64,000 nt of DNA from Candidatus Cohnella colombiensis (GCA_029203125.1 CP119317.1:1240001-1304000), one strand, 5' to 3'; numbered from the stretch's first letter, positions 1 through 7,740 are shown. A program made the numbers and translations. Notes: a model not told the origin generated them from the sequence alone.

Positions 1-141
1 CCTAGTGCATCATACACATCAGAAAAGCCGATCAATGCATACACGTCTACTGACCTGTGTCCTTCATGCGGCTCAGCATCGCTGCTGAACGTCGAAGGCT
101 GCAAAACTTGTGGCAATTGTGGTTATAGTAAGTGTTCGTAA
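1..141 (+). CDS. nrdJ: Adenosylcobalamin-dependent (class II) ribonucleotide reductase, C-terminal end only
   Basis: This is the last 46 codons of a gene that begins before the window. The fragment ends in a cysteine-rich tail of the form CPSCG-x13-C-x2-C-x2-C-x4-C. That is the zinc-ribbon-like C-terminus of vitamin B12-dependent ribonucleoside-diphosphate reductases, whose terminal cysteines pass electrons to the active site during deoxyribonucleotide synthesis. The catalytic barrel is outside the window, so the identification rests on the tail alone. A hairpin terminator follows about 50 bases after the stop. Confidence 0.8.
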   Translation, partial: PSASYTSEKPINAYTSTDLCPSCGSASLLNVEGCKTCGNCGYSKCS

Positions 142-193
142 GGATGAATGATTACACATAATCACATAAGTCAAAGAAGTTGATCTGAATATG

Positions 194-230
194 ATGGGTG
201 GCGTAGGGGTTATTCCTGTGCCACCCATTT
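194..230 (+). terminator. Rho-independent terminator after nrdJ
   Basis: ATGGGTGGC at 194-202 pairs with GCCACCCAT at 220-228, and the right arm runs into TTTCCTATTTT. It lies where the terminator of the upstream reductase gene is expected. Confidence 0.65.
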
Positions 231-400
231 CCTATTTTGATCCATTGTTATTTTCTTCAGCAAATTATGGGCAAGCGATTGCCCGCCGAAAACTAGTCGT
301 ACCTTTGGCAAGCTACGATATTATCGTACATAACCAATTTGAGACGAATGGAGTAGCCACAAATCAGCGCTTGAACCGATACGGTGCTCAAATCTAATAA

Positions 401-590
401 TGTATGATATTTCATACAGGATTAATCAATAAGTCAAATGAAAGGCAATTCTGTATGATATTTCATACAGGATTAATCAATAAGTCAAATCAAAGGCAAT
501 TGTATATGATATTTCGTATAAAAGAGCCACAAACAAAGGTTACTGCGATGAGTCTGTATTATTTTTCATACAGAATCGTTGATGTATTGC
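401..590. repeat. 51-bp tandem repeat array (locus 1), about four units
   Basis: Units start at 401, 452, 503 and about 555, a period of 51, 51 and 52 bases. The first two units are almost identical and the last two have diverged. Each unit opens with an 18-bp inverted repeat of the type TGTATGA-TATT-TCATACA. The array lies between the nrdJ terminator and a decayed gene, and no convincing gene lies within it. Three other places in this window have tandem repeats with the same period but unrelated sequence. Confidence 0.85.
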
Positions 591-644
591 TAAAAGGAAA
601 GGGGATGTCCTCAATTGATCGATCCAGAGCAATAGCAACACGGT

Positions 645-1173
645 TTAAACTGTTCCATCGCATATGTTTTGTAGCCACCAGTTAACATCCCAATTTTCCA
701 AGTCTCTTGGTAAAAAAACTTCAACTTGATGTGTCAACACATTATGAGCTACATACCCTGCCATATTGACAGGATCCTTGGCCGAAGAATATGTGGGAGC
801 GTACGAAAGCTCAAGCTCTGTGAGATCTTGTACCGTGCCATGCAATCAAATCATAGTGGCGATGACATCCATTCGTTTATCTACACCGTCTTGTCCTAAT
901 GCTTGCGCGCCTAATATTTTGCCATCGTCACTGAATATTAATTTTAGCGAGATCGGGTTGGCTCCAGGATAGTAGGTAGCATGTGAAGCTGGATGTACAC
1001 TTTCTCATTCAAACCAGTGGACGATAAACCCTCCACCGATAATGACTGCCTTCTTCATGCTTTGCTGATCAATTTCGTTTTTATTTCGGTCTGTACATTT
1101 TCATCTAATCTCCGCAGTCTTGCTGCTGCAAAAGATCACCTGCGACTCCGCCCACGATCAATACTTTTTTCAT
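645..1173 (-). pseudogene. Remnant of coenzyme A disulfide reductase / FAD-dependent pyridine nucleotide-disulfide oxidoreductase
   Basis: Read on the minus strand, the segment starts with ATG at 1173 and encodes KKVLIVGGVAG, the FAD-binding N-terminus of CoA-disulfide reductases. It then breaks by frameshift. A short piece with the second dinucleotide-binding motif (KKAVIIGGGFI) follows, then the dimerisation domain (GAQALGQDGVDKRMDVIAT; stop; LTELELSYAPTYSSAKDPVN). A functional enzyme has about 450-550 residues, but only about 530 bases remain, so large internal deletions plus stops have destroyed it. The ATG overlaps the stop of the arsR remnant upstream, so the two were once an operon. 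In related clusters such enzymes reduce CoA or glutathione persulfides, which fits the sulfur genes next door. Confidence 0.85.
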
Positions 1174-1385
1174 TGTTCATTCTCCTTTTTAGCAAACAAA
1201 GTTTGTATAATTTCGATCGCTTTCTCGTTTGTAATGGAATATGTGACTTCGAGCCCTTTACGCTGACAATCAACGATTTTGCACCGCGTAGCTTCTGTAA
1301 ATGGGTTGAGATCGTAGATTGAGGTAGCTCCAAGTAGGGTTGACGAAAGGATCACAATCGTATATATTATGTTCATGCCTTTCAT
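1170..1385 (-). pseudogene. Remnant of an ArsR-family repressor
   Basis: On the minus strand one frame encodes an ArsR recognition helix (LELPQSTISTHLQKLRGAK). The next frame continues the same protein (IVDCQRKGLEVTYSITNEKA) to a stop at 1170 that overlaps the start codon of the following disulfide reductase remnant. A frameshift therefore splits the helix-turn-helix from the C-terminal wing, and the N-terminal third is missing. The remnant diverges from the intact TauE gene across a palindrome at 1385-1402. No intact copy of this regulator is in the window. Confidence 0.75.
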
Positions 1386-1402
1386 ATACCCATAGGGGTA
1401 TA
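1385..1402. promoter_or_regulatory. Probable CstR/CsoR operator, site A
   Basis: TATACCCATAGGGGTATA is a near-perfect inverted repeat of the kind bound by CsoR/CstR-family repressors. It lies about 30 bases before the TauE gene and nearly matches a sequence before the CstR-type gene itself (7425-7442). It would control the sulfur operon and probably once also the divergent arsR-reductase pair. Confidence 0.75.
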
Positions 1403-1430
1403 CGTATACAATGTTGAAAGGAGGTGCTTT

Positions 1431-2210
1431 ATGGATATTGCTTGGATCATCACCTTAATCGCAATTGGCTTTGTAGGATCATTAATATCTGGAATGGTAG
1501 GCATTGGTGGCTCCATTATTAAATATCCGATGCTTCTTTATATCCCACCTGTTTTAGGATTTGTAGCATTCTCAGCGCAGGAGGTATCTGCGATTAGTGC
1601 AGTACAAGTATTCTTTGCTACTCTTGCTGGAATGTTCGCATTTCGTAAAGGGGGGTATATCAATAAATCTTTAGTCTTAAACATGGGGGTCGCGATTGTC
1701 ATTGGTAGCTTTATCGGAGCGTACGGCTCCAAGTTTCTACCCGATGCTGCGATTAACCTAACCTATGCGATTCTCGCCCTCATCGCTGCAGTAATGATGT
1801 TTCTTCCTAAAAAGGGTGATGCGCAAACTGACTTTACAAAGGTTACCTTTAATAAACCTCTGTCTGCAGCCTTAGCAGCCGTTATCGGAATTTTATCAGG
1901 GATCGTTGGCGCGGCGGGTGCATTTATAACGGTTCCTGTAATGTTAGTTATTTTGAAGATACCCACACGGGTAGCTATCGCTTCTTCATTGGCGATTACC
2001 TTTATCTCCTCGATTGGATCAACTGCGGGTAAATTAATAGGTGGGCATATGCTGCTTATTCCATCCATTGCAATGGTTATTGCCAGCGTAATTGCTTCGC
2101 CTATTGGAGCGAGAATTAGTAAAAAGATAAATACGAAAGCGCTCCAGTGGATATTAGCCCTTCTGATCATTGCAACTGTCGTCAAAATTTGGCTTGATAT
2201 ATTAACTTAA
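1431..2210 (+). CDS. tauE: TauE/SafE (TSUP) family permease, probable sulfite/sulfur-anion exporter
   Basis: 259 residues, highly hydrophobic, about eight membrane helices in two half-repeats. The glycine-rich segments GFVGSLISGMVGIGGSIIKYP near the start and GILSGIVGAAGAFITVPVM in the middle are the duplicated TSUP signature. An AAAGGAGG site precedes the ATG. In cst-type operons this permease exports sulfite or thiosulfate made by persulfide oxidation. Here it is the first gene after a CstR-type operator and is followed 15 bases later by a rhodanese. The substrate is inferred from context because TSUP proteins carry several anions. Confidence 0.9.
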   Translation: MDIAWIITLIAIGFVGSLISGMVGIGGSIIKYPMLLYIPPVLGFVAFSAQEVSAISAVQVFFATLAGMFAFRKGGYINKSLVLNMGVAIVIGSFIGAYGSKFLPDAAINLTYAILALIAAVMMFLPKKGDAQTDFTKVTFNKPLSAALAAVIGILSGIVGAAGAFITVPVMLVILKIPTRVAIASSLAITFISSIGSTAGKLIGGHMLLIPSIAMVIASVIASPIGARISKKINTKALQWILALLIIATVVKIWLDILT

Positions 2211-2225
2211 AGGAGAATGATCAGG

Positions 2226-2534
2226 ATGAATAATCGAATGCAAGAGCAATTGTCAGATGTCGTTGCTGGAAGATTAAAACGAGGCGAAAAATTTAATATT
2301 TTAGATGTTCGTGAACAAGAGGAATGGGATTCTGGACATATTCCTAACGCAACGCACATCCCATTGGGGCAGCTTGAGCATCGATATAGCGAACTGAATG
2401 CTGCAGAGGAAATTGTTGTCGTCTGCCGTAGCGGCAAACGAAGTGAGAAAGCATGTGAAATTTTATCCGCAAAAGGATATAACGTAATCAATATGATAGG
2501 TGGCATGTCCGAATGGCCGGGTCAAGTTGAATAA
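2226..2534 (+). CDS. Single-domain rhodanese (sulfurtransferase)
   Basis: 102 residues with one rhodanese fold. It has the entry motif LDVREQEEWDSGHI and the active-site loop CRSGKRS with Cys67 as the sulfur-accepting residue. I chose the ATG at 2226 because it lies 9 bases after AAAGGAGA; an ATG at 2217 touches that site. The protein probably moves persulfide sulfur between carrier proteins in the cytoplasm. It follows the TauE exporter closely and precedes the TusA-rhodanese fusion, so it is part of the same transcript. Confidence 0.92.
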   Translation: MNNRMQEQLSDVVAGRLKRGEKFNILDVREQEEWDSGHIPNATHIPLGQLEHRYSELNAAEEIVVVCRSGKRSEKACEILSAKGYNVINMIGGMSEWPGQVE

Positions 2535-2567
2535 TAGAAAAACAACATATCGGGAGGATATAGATCA

Positions 2568-3140
2568 ATGACTAAACTTCAAGTGAATCGAACGTTGGAA
2601 TGTGAAGGGTTAGCTTGTCCGTTGCCTGTCGTTCGCACAAAGAAAGCAATCGATCAATTAAATACTGGAGAGGTATTGGAAATTAGAGCAACCGACAAAG
2701 GCTCTGTCGCAGATTTAAAGGGATGGGCAAAGGGGACAGGCCATCAATATATCGGACTCAAGGAAGAGAATGGGGTATACATTCATTATATTCGTAAAGC
2801 TGATCCTTCCGAAACGAAGGAGGAGAGCAAGTTCCCTCACACGATTTCTTTAGAAGATTTACAAAATAAACTTTCTGCGGGTGAAAAATTAAATATTATT
2901 GATGTTCGCGAACCCGCTGAATATGCGTTTGGACGTCTTCCAGGTGCTATCTCGATTCCTGCAGGTGAGCTTGATGCCCATCTTCATGAGTTAGATCCAG
3001 CTCAGGAATATGTCATTGTATGCCGTACAGGCAGTCGAAGTGATCGTGTATGTCAGGCTTTAGCTGACAAAGGATTTCAGCATGTTAGGAATGTGCTCCC
3101 TGGAATGACAGCTTGGAATGGCGATCTAGAAACGAACTAA
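2568..3140 (+). CDS. TusA-rhodanese fusion sulfurtransferase (CstA-like)
   Basis: 190 residues. Residues 5-75 form a TusA-like sulfur carrier domain with the motif GLACPLPVV (Cys17 in the CPxP turn). Residues 90-190 form a rhodanese domain with LDVRE-like entry and the loop CRTGSRS (Cys152). S. aureus CstA likewise combines TusA and rhodanese domains to take sulfane sulfur from persulfides; here one rhodanese is on a separate gene. The two cysteines could hand sulfur between domains in the same chain. It sits between the rhodanese and the persulfide dioxygenase-like gene. Confidence 0.9.
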   Translation: MTKLQVNRTLECEGLACPLPVVRTKKAIDQLNTGEVLEIRATDKGSVADLKGWAKGTGHQYIGLKEENGVYIHYIRKADPSETKEESKFPHTISLEDLQNKLSAGEKLNIIDVREPAEYAFGRLPGAISIPAGELDAHLHELDPAQEYVIVCRTGSRSDRVCQALADKGFQHVRNVLPGMTAWNGDLETN

Positions 3141-3167
3141 CAGCAATGAGGAGGAGACATATCTCAT

Positions 3168-4307
3168 ATGAACACCCTACAGAAGATGAATGCAAAAGAA
3201 GTAACCCAGATGGTCATTGGCAAAGAGGAACTCTTTATATTGGACGTACGGAATGAGACTGATTTTAACGATTGGAAGATTGAAGGCGAAAGCATCGAAA
3301 TCGTAAATATTCCTTACTTTGACCTATTGGATGGGGTTGACGCCGCGTTAGATCAAATTCCAGAAGGCAAAAAGGTGTTGGTCGTTTGCGCGAAGGAAGG
3401 CTCATCCCAATATGTCGCTGAGCAGATTGTTGAAGCAGGTAGAACTCAGATTTACTATCTTGAAGGTGGCATGAAGTCATGGAGCGAGTACCTTGAACCT
3501 GTTAAGGTAGCTGACCTAAGCGGAGGCGGAGAGCTTTATCAGTTCGTGAGAATCGGTAAAGGATGCTTGTCCTATGTTGTGCTCTCTGGCGGAGAAGCTG
3601 CGATTATCGATACAAGCCGCATGATTGATCAATATGAATCCTTTTTGCTTAACAAAAACGCTAAACTTGTTCATACGCTAGACACGCATCTTCATGCAGA
3701 TCATATCTCGGGGGGAAGACAGCTTGCTTTGAAATACGGTGAGACATACTATCTGCCACCGAAAGATGCAACAGAAGTCACTTTTGAATATGAGAAGCTT
3801 GAGGAAGGAACAGAGATCTATGTCGGTGATGAAAAGATAGTCGTACAGCCGATCTACTCACCTGGACATACGATTGGTTCAACCTCTTTCATCATCGATA
3901 ACCAATACTTGTTATCTGGGGACATTCTCTTCATAGAGTCCATTGGTCGTCCCGATTTAGCTGGACTTGCAGAGGATTGGGTAGGAGATCTTCGTGAAAC
4001 ACTGTACGAACGGTATAAAAATTTATCCAAACAGTTGATTGTGCTACCTGCTCACTTTGGAAGAATGACGGAGCTTGGGGAAGATGGGCTTGTATCTGGA
4101 CGTCTCGGAGAGCTGTATCGCAACAATCCTGGGCTGCAGATTAACGATGAAAGTGAGTTTCGTACAACAGTAACAGAAAACTTACCCCCTCAACCTAATT
4201 CATATAAGGAAATCCGTCAAACGAATATGGGAAAAATAAATCCAGATGAAGAAGAACAACGGGCAATGGAGATCGGTCCAAATCGCTGTGCAGTTCATGA
4301 TAACTAG
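3168..4307 (+). CDS. Rhodanese-metallo-beta-lactamase fusion, probable persulfide dioxygenase (CstB-like, domains in reverse order)
   Basis: 379 residues. A rhodanese-like domain comes first (about 1-110), with LDVRNETDF and VVCAKEGSSQ, in which Cys74 is the likely active residue. A metallo-beta-lactamase domain follows (about 120-345) with the metal motif H174-L-H176-A-D178-H179, then SPGHTIGS and LSGDILFIESIGRPDLAG, typical of ETHE1-type persulfide dioxygenases. These non-haem iron enzymes oxidise low-molecular-weight persulfides to sulfite, which the neighbouring TauE could export. Staphylococcal CstB has the order dioxygenase-rhodanese; here it is inverted. The C-terminal 40 residues are polar and unassigned. 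Confidence 0.88.
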   Translation: MNTLQKMNAKEVTQMVIGKEELFILDVRNETDFNDWKIEGESIEIVNIPYFDLLDGVDAALDQIPEGKKVLVVCAKEGSSQYVAEQIVEAGRTQIYYLEGGMKSWSEYLEPVKVADLSGGGELYQFVRIGKGCLSYVVLSGGEAAIIDTSRMIDQYESFLLNKNAKLVHTLDTHLHADHISGGRQLALKYGETYYLPPKDATEVTFEYEKLEEGTEIYVGDEKIVVQPIYSPGHTIGSTSFIIDNQYLLSGDILFIESIGRPDLAGLAEDWVGDLRETLYERYKNLSKQLIVLPAHFGRMTELGEDGLVSGRLGELYRNNPGLQINDESEFRTTVTENLPPQPNSYKEIRQTNMGKINPDEEEQRAMEIGPNRCAVHDN

Positions 4308-4321
4308 GAGGTTATTCAATA

Positions 4322-4549
4322 ATGAATAGTAACAAAGTATTAGACGCTAAAGGGTTGGCTTGTCCGATGCCGATTGTAAAGACGAAGAAAACGATTGCTG
4401 GTATGGAGTCGGGTGAAGTATTAGAAATTCATGCAACAGACAAAGGCGCAAAAAATGACCTCGCTGCTTGGGCTAGAAGCACTGAAAACGAGCTGCTCAG
4501 CGATAAAGAAGAAGAGGGCGTATTTAAGATCTGGATTAAAAAAGGATAA
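4322..4549 (+). CDS. TusA-family sulfur carrier protein
   Basis: 75 residues, the usual length of a stand-alone TusA. The N-terminal motif GLACPMPIVKTKK carries Cys14 in the CPxP turn that holds the persulfide. It follows the dioxygenase gene after 14 bases with a good AGGAGG site and resembles the TusA half of the protein encoded at 2568. It probably shuttles sulfur from the rhodaneses to the dioxygenase or to DsrE-like partners. Confidence 0.92.
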   Translation: MNSNKVLDAKGLACPMPIVKTKKTIAGMESGEVLEIHATDKGAKNDLAAWARSTENELLSDKEEEGVFKIWIKKG

Positions 4550-4578
4550 TTCAATCGATTATTTTTTTGAACATTTAA

Positions 4579-4595
4579 ATACACATACAGGTATA
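4579..4595. promoter_or_regulatory. Possible CstR/CsoR operator, site C (degenerate)
   Basis: ATACACATACAGGTATA matches 14 of 17 positions of the site at 1386-1402. A TATAAT follows at 4601-4606, just before the DsrE-like gene, so this could be an internal, co-regulated promoter. No clear -35 element is visible. Confidence 0.45.
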
Positions 4596-4623
4596 TGTAT
4601 TATAATAAAGGGGATGGACATTA

Positions 4624-5106
4624 GTGACTCAAACTGTAGAGAGAACAACCATCGTATTGTTTAGCGGTGAGCTAGATAAAGCGATCGCCGCATTCATTAT
4701 TGCAAACGGCGCAGCAGCGTACGACCACGAGGTAACGATATTTTTTACCTTTTGGGGTCTAAATGCACTTCGGAAGGAAGAACCAGTACCCGTAAAAAAA
4801 GGACCATTAGAAAAAATGTTTGCTTGGATGATGCCACGGGGTGCGAATAAACTAGGCTTGTCCAAAATGAATTTTGGCGGAGCAGGTCCCAAAATGATTA
4901 AGCATGTGATGAAGAAGCATAATGCTCTTAGCTTGCCGCAGCTCATAGAATTAGCTCAAGAACAAGGTGTTAAGCTTGTTGCCTGCACGATGACGATGGA
5001 TCTCTTAGGTCTGCAACAAGAGGAATTGTTAGACGGCATTGAATATGCAGGAGTTGCAGCTTATCTTGGGGATGCTACAGAAGCGAAGGTCAACTTGTTT
5101 ATCTAA
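4624..5106 (+). CDS. DsrE/DsrF-like (DsrE2-type) sulfurtransferase
   Basis: 160 residues with the DsrE/F/H fold. The N-terminus (TTIVLFSGELDKAIAAFIIA) is a typical first beta-alpha unit, the middle has a Phe-rich TIFFTFWGL strand, and a conserved cysteine lies in LVACTMTMDLLG. Members of this family accept sulfur from TusA in sulfur-oxidising bacteria, which fits the TusA gene 75 bases upstream. The start is GTG with AAAGGGG 10 bases ahead. It may have its own promoter (see 4579-4595). Confidence 0.87.
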   Translation: MTQTVERTTIVLFSGELDKAIAAFIIANGAAAYDHEVTIFFTFWGLNALRKEEPVPVKKGPLEKMFAWMMPRGANKLGLSKMNFGGAGPKMIKHVMKKHNALSLPQLIELAQEQGVKLVACTMTMDLLGLQQEELLDGIEYAGVAAYLGDATEAKVNLFI

Positions 5107-5140
5107 AGGATATTAGGTAGATTAAGAGGAGAAGAAGACG

Positions 5141-5310
5141 ATGGAAACTTCAACAGTTATTAATGTTCTGCTCATTGTCGCATCTATATATATTGCCAAA
5201 GCGGAATGAGAAGTAAGCAAGCAGCGCGTCTGCTGTTGAAACAAAAATATACAAATTTAGCGCATCTGCAAGGTGGCATCCTGGCATGGGGCGGACAAAT
5301 ACGAAAATAG
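5141..5310 (+). pseudogene. Broken membrane-anchored rhodanese
   Basis: An intact start (ATG at 5141, with AGGAGAAG ahead) encodes a membrane anchor, METSTVINVLLIVASIYI, then stops after 22 codons. A second frame immediately continues with the C-terminal part of a rhodanese (MRSKQAARLLLKQKY, then LQGGILAWGG) to a stop at 5310. The central part, including most of the catalytic loop, is deleted with a frameshift. It is the second decayed gene of the cluster. A hairpin follows. Confidence 0.8.
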
Positions 5311-5313
5311 CAT

Positions 5314-5360
5314 AAACAGAGGCTGCTCAAAAAAGAAACATCGATGAGCAGTCTCTGTTT
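5314..5360. terminator. Strong stem-loop after the broken rhodanese
   Basis: AAACAGAGGCTGCTC (5314-5328) pairs with GAGCAGTCTCTGTTT (5346-5360), with one mismatch. The downstream T-run is short, so it may be a weak terminator or a processing hairpin separating the sulfur genes from the membrane/redox genes. Confidence 0.6.
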
Positions 5361-5399
5361 GCAAACGTAGCCATTGAACATCAAGAGAGAAGGGTAGGC

Positions 5400-6104
5400 G
5401 TGCATATGGATGTCATCCAATTAGGGCCATTGATATTGAATTTACAATTGCTCCTATTTATTCTGTCTGCTTTTGCAGCATATATGGCGATGAATTATCG
5501 TTTGAGCAAGGTAGAAGTGCGAGCAGATCGGAGTAGTAAAGTTCGGAGTAATAAATATGCGGTTGCACTCATCCTTGGTGTTTTCATATGGAAATTTAGC
5601 ATCCTTCTGTTTGATCCCATCATGACTTTGAAATATCCGTTGTCACTGCTGTATTTTAATGGAGGAGATAAGGGGATTTTGTTGGCAGTAGCAATTTCAT
5701 TAGGATATATATGGGTGCGCTCACGAGTGGACGGTACTACCATCATGATGAATATGGATGTGCTCAGTACAGGATGGATTGCAGGTAGTAGCTTGTATCA
5801 TCTTATGCTCATTATTACACAGCGTACAGATGTACTCTTTCATGCTTTATTTATTTGTCTAAGTGCCATACTTGCGTTCTTTCTTTTCGATAAGAAGAAA
5901 GCTGTGGGCAATGCGGTTCTATTCAATCAAATCGTAATATGGTATTGCCTAGGTAGTATCGCAGTTTCATTCGTTAAAGAAGAGAGAGTGTCGGTTGTTT
6001 TGGGTTTTACTAGGGAACAGCTCGGATTTCTCATCCTATTCCTTATTTTCTTACTGATAGACCTCTACAAGGTTAAGGAGAAAAGGAGGCTGAGCAATGA
6101 ATAG
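5400..6104 (+). CDS. Multi-pass membrane protein, distantly prolipoprotein diacylglyceryl transferase-like, in thiol-redox operon
   Basis: 234 residues with about seven hydrophobic helices. The layout (long N-terminal helix, a basic loop with RADRSSKVRSNK, then GVFIWKFS and later SLGYIWVRSR) recalls Lgt-like proteins that accompany CcdA and ResA homologues, but I see no clear Lgt catalytic motif. The GTG at 5400 lies 6 bases from AGAGAGAAGGG; an ATG at 5406 is equally possible. Its 3' end overlaps the ccdA start by 8 bases, so it is translationally coupled to a thiol-reductant exporter. Function unknown. Confidence 0.75.
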   Translation: MHMDVIQLGPLILNLQLLLFILSAFAAYMAMNYRLSKVEVRADRSSKVRSNKYAVALILGVFIWKFSILLFDPIMTLKYPLSLLYFNGGDKGILLAVAISLGYIWVRSRVDGTTIMMNMDVLSTGWIAGSSLYHLMLIITQRTDVLFHALFICLSAILAFFLFDKKKAVGNAVLFNQIVIWYCLGSIAVSFVKEERVSVVLGFTREQLGFLILFLIFLLIDLYKVKEKRRLSNE

Positions 6105-6813
6105 TCCAACGATTGCTGTTGCTCTTATTGCGGGGGTACTCTCGTTTCTATCTCCATGTGTATTTCCGCTCATTCCTGCTTATGTATCCCACTTAACAGG
6201 AGCCTTCGTGCAAAATAATAAAATGAATGTGGAGAAAAAATTGCTGTTACTGCGGTCCATCAGCTTTATTGTTGGATTTAGCGTAGTATTCGTGGCGATG
6301 GGCGCTTCTGCGAGCTTTATCGGTCAATTTTTTGCCGATAATAGACAAGTGATCGTAAAAGTAAGCGGTCTGCTCATCATTATTTTTGGATTGCAGATGA
6401 CTGGCATGCTAACATTTCGCTTTCTTATGTTTAATAAGAGCTGGGGCAAGTCGGAAACTACAAAGAAAGGAAATTTAAGCTCGTTTCTATTAGGGATAGC
6501 CTTTGGTTCTGGTTGGACTCCTTGCGTGGGCTTAGCTTTATCCTCCATATTGCTGCTTGCCGGATCTACAGAGACAATGTATAGTGGCATGTTCTTGCTA
6601 TTTATATATTCCGTCGGACTAGGTATACCTTTCTTGATCTTATCCGTCATGCTTACTTATTCATTGGGAATTTTGAAAAAAGTCAATCGATGGCTGCCCA
6701 CGCTGTCCGTAATTAACGGATGGATCCTTGTCATTATGGGATTACTGCTATTCACAGGACAATTGCAAAAGTTAAGCGCCTACTTCGCGCAGTTTACTTT
6801 ATTTTCTTATTAA
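6097..6813 (+). CDS. ccdA: CcdA-type thiol:disulfide electron transporter
   Basis: 238 residues and six membrane helices. The two conserved cysteines lie in SFLSPCVFPLIPAY (Cys21) and GSGWTPCVG, the hallmark of CcdA/DsbD membrane domains. CcdA passes electrons from cytoplasmic thioredoxin across the membrane to a ResA/TlpA-type protein, and such a protein is encoded next. A role in keeping extracytoplasmic thiols or persulfides reduced is inferred from its place in the sulfur cluster. Confidence 0.93.
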   Translation: MNSPTIAVALIAGVLSFLSPCVFPLIPAYVSHLTGAFVQNNKMNVEKKLLLLRSISFIVGFSVVFVAMGASASFIGQFFADNRQVIVKVSGLLIIIFGLQMTGMLTFRFLMFNKSWGKSETTKKGNLSSFLLGIAFGSGWTPCVGLALSSILLLAGSTETMYSGMFLLFIYSVGLGIPFLILSVMLTYSLGILKKVNRWLPTLSVINGWILVIMGLLLFTGQLQKLSAYFAQFTLFSY

Positions 6814-6827
6814 TAGGGGAGGGTATT

Positions 6828-7379
6828 ATGCGAAAAAACGGGATTGCAATCATGGCCATACTCCTGTTAATTACATGGGGGATTTACGATTACATGAAGG
6901 ATAGATCCGATGCATCTGATTTCAATCAGCAGCAACAAACCAGTAATAAAGTAGGTATAAAAAAGAGTAATGAAGCTCCTGAATTTGAACTGCTCAGTTT
7001 GGATAATCAACCGATGAAGCTATCTGAATTTAGAGGTAAGAAGGTTATTTTGAACTTTTGGGCTACGTGGTGCCCTCCATGCAGAGCAGAAATGCCTCAC
7101 ATGGAAAAATTTAATAACGAGTATAAGGAAGATGCGGTAGTGCTGGCTGTAAATCTAACGAATACAGAAAAAAAACGGAGCGATGTAACAGAGTTCCTTG
7201 AACAATTCAATGTAGATTTTCCTGTCGTGATGGATGGAGAAGGCCATGTGGCGAGCACCTATCAAGTCATTGCTTATCCAACGTCTTATATTATTGATTC
7301 CCAAGGCATCATTCGTGAGATTTATCAGGGAGCAGTCAATTATGAAGTACTGAAAAAAGCTATCGAAAGGATAGATTGA
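6828..7379 (+). CDS. Membrane-anchored thioredoxin-like protein (ResA/TlpA family)
   Basis: 183 residues. An N-terminal anchor (IAIMAILLLITWGIYDYM) is followed by a linker and a TlpA/ResA thioredoxin domain (about 55-180) with the active site WATWCPPCRAEM (Cys82, Cys85). The cis-proline loop is AYPTSYII. The start at 6828 has GGGGAGGG ahead, whereas an upstream in-frame ATG would overlap ccdA by a long stretch without such a site. It probably takes electrons from CcdA and reduces disulfides outside the membrane. Confidence 0.93.
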   Translation: MRKNGIAIMAILLLITWGIYDYMKDRSDASDFNQQQQTSNKVGIKKSNEAPEFELLSLDNQPMKLSEFRGKKVILNFWATWCPPCRAEMPHMEKFNNEYKEDAVVLAVNLTNTEKKRSDVTEFLEQFNVDFPVVMDGEGHVASTYQVIAYPTSYIIDSQGIIREIYQGAVNYEVLKKAIERID

Positions 7380-7424
7380 CTTCATCTTGTCTCCTGTATT
7401 TATTTTATTTGTTTTGATTTATAC

Positions 7425-7442
7425 TATACCCATTGGTGTATA
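7425..7442. promoter_or_regulatory. Probable CstR/CsoR operator, site B (autoregulatory)
   Basis: TATACCCATTGGTGTATA differs from the site at 1385-1402 at only two positions and lies 23 bases before the repressor gene. The position suggests autoregulation. Confidence 0.75.
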
Positions 7443-7465
7443 TGTCGTGAAAGGGGCGATAGAGG

Positions 7466-7732
7466 ATGGACTATATTTATAATGAGGAACTGAAAAAACG
7501 GTTAAGGCGGATCGAGGGACAAGTGCGTGGCGTACTTCGACTGATGGAGGAAGGCAAGTCCTGTAAAGAAGTCATAAACCAGATGTCAGCTGTACGCAAT
7601 GCAACGGATAAAGCAATCGCTCAAATTGTTGCCGAAAACTTGCAACAATGTATTCTTGAAGAGAAAGCGATGGGTGGAGACACAGGCAAGATGGTTAAGG
7701 AAGCGGTTGAGTTACTCGTTAAGAGTCGATAA
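7466..7732 (+). CDS. cstR: CsoR-family repressor of the persulfide-sensing (CstR) type
   Basis: 88 residues, all-helical CsoR family (LKKRLRRIEGQVRGVLRLM at the start). Copper-sensing CsoR uses Cys-His-Cys. Here the two cysteines are kept (Cys33 in GKSCKEV and Cys62 in NLQQCI) but the histidine position is Asn58. Loss of that ligand is characteristic of CstR, which senses persulfides through an inter-cysteine sulfur bridge. Together with the sulfur genes and the matching operators at 1385 and 7425, this makes a persulfide-responsive repressor the best call. Confidence 0.9.
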   Translation: MDYIYNEELKKRLRRIEGQVRGVLRLMEEGKSCKEVINQMSAVRNATDKAIAQIVAENLQQCILEEKAMGGDTGKMVKEAVELLVKSR

Positions 7733-7740
7733 ATTATTGA

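Noticed and set aside
191..397. 68-codon open frame after nrdJ
   Set aside because: It starts inside the nrdJ terminator hairpin, has no ribosome binding site, and shows no recognisable family.
404..685. 93-codon open frame
   Set aside because: Its sequence is a translation of the 51-bp tandem repeat; repeated residues reflect repeat DNA, not a protein family.
1763..2185. 140-codon frame antisense to tauE
   Set aside because: Shadow of a hydrophobic gene in the opposite strand with no independent signal.
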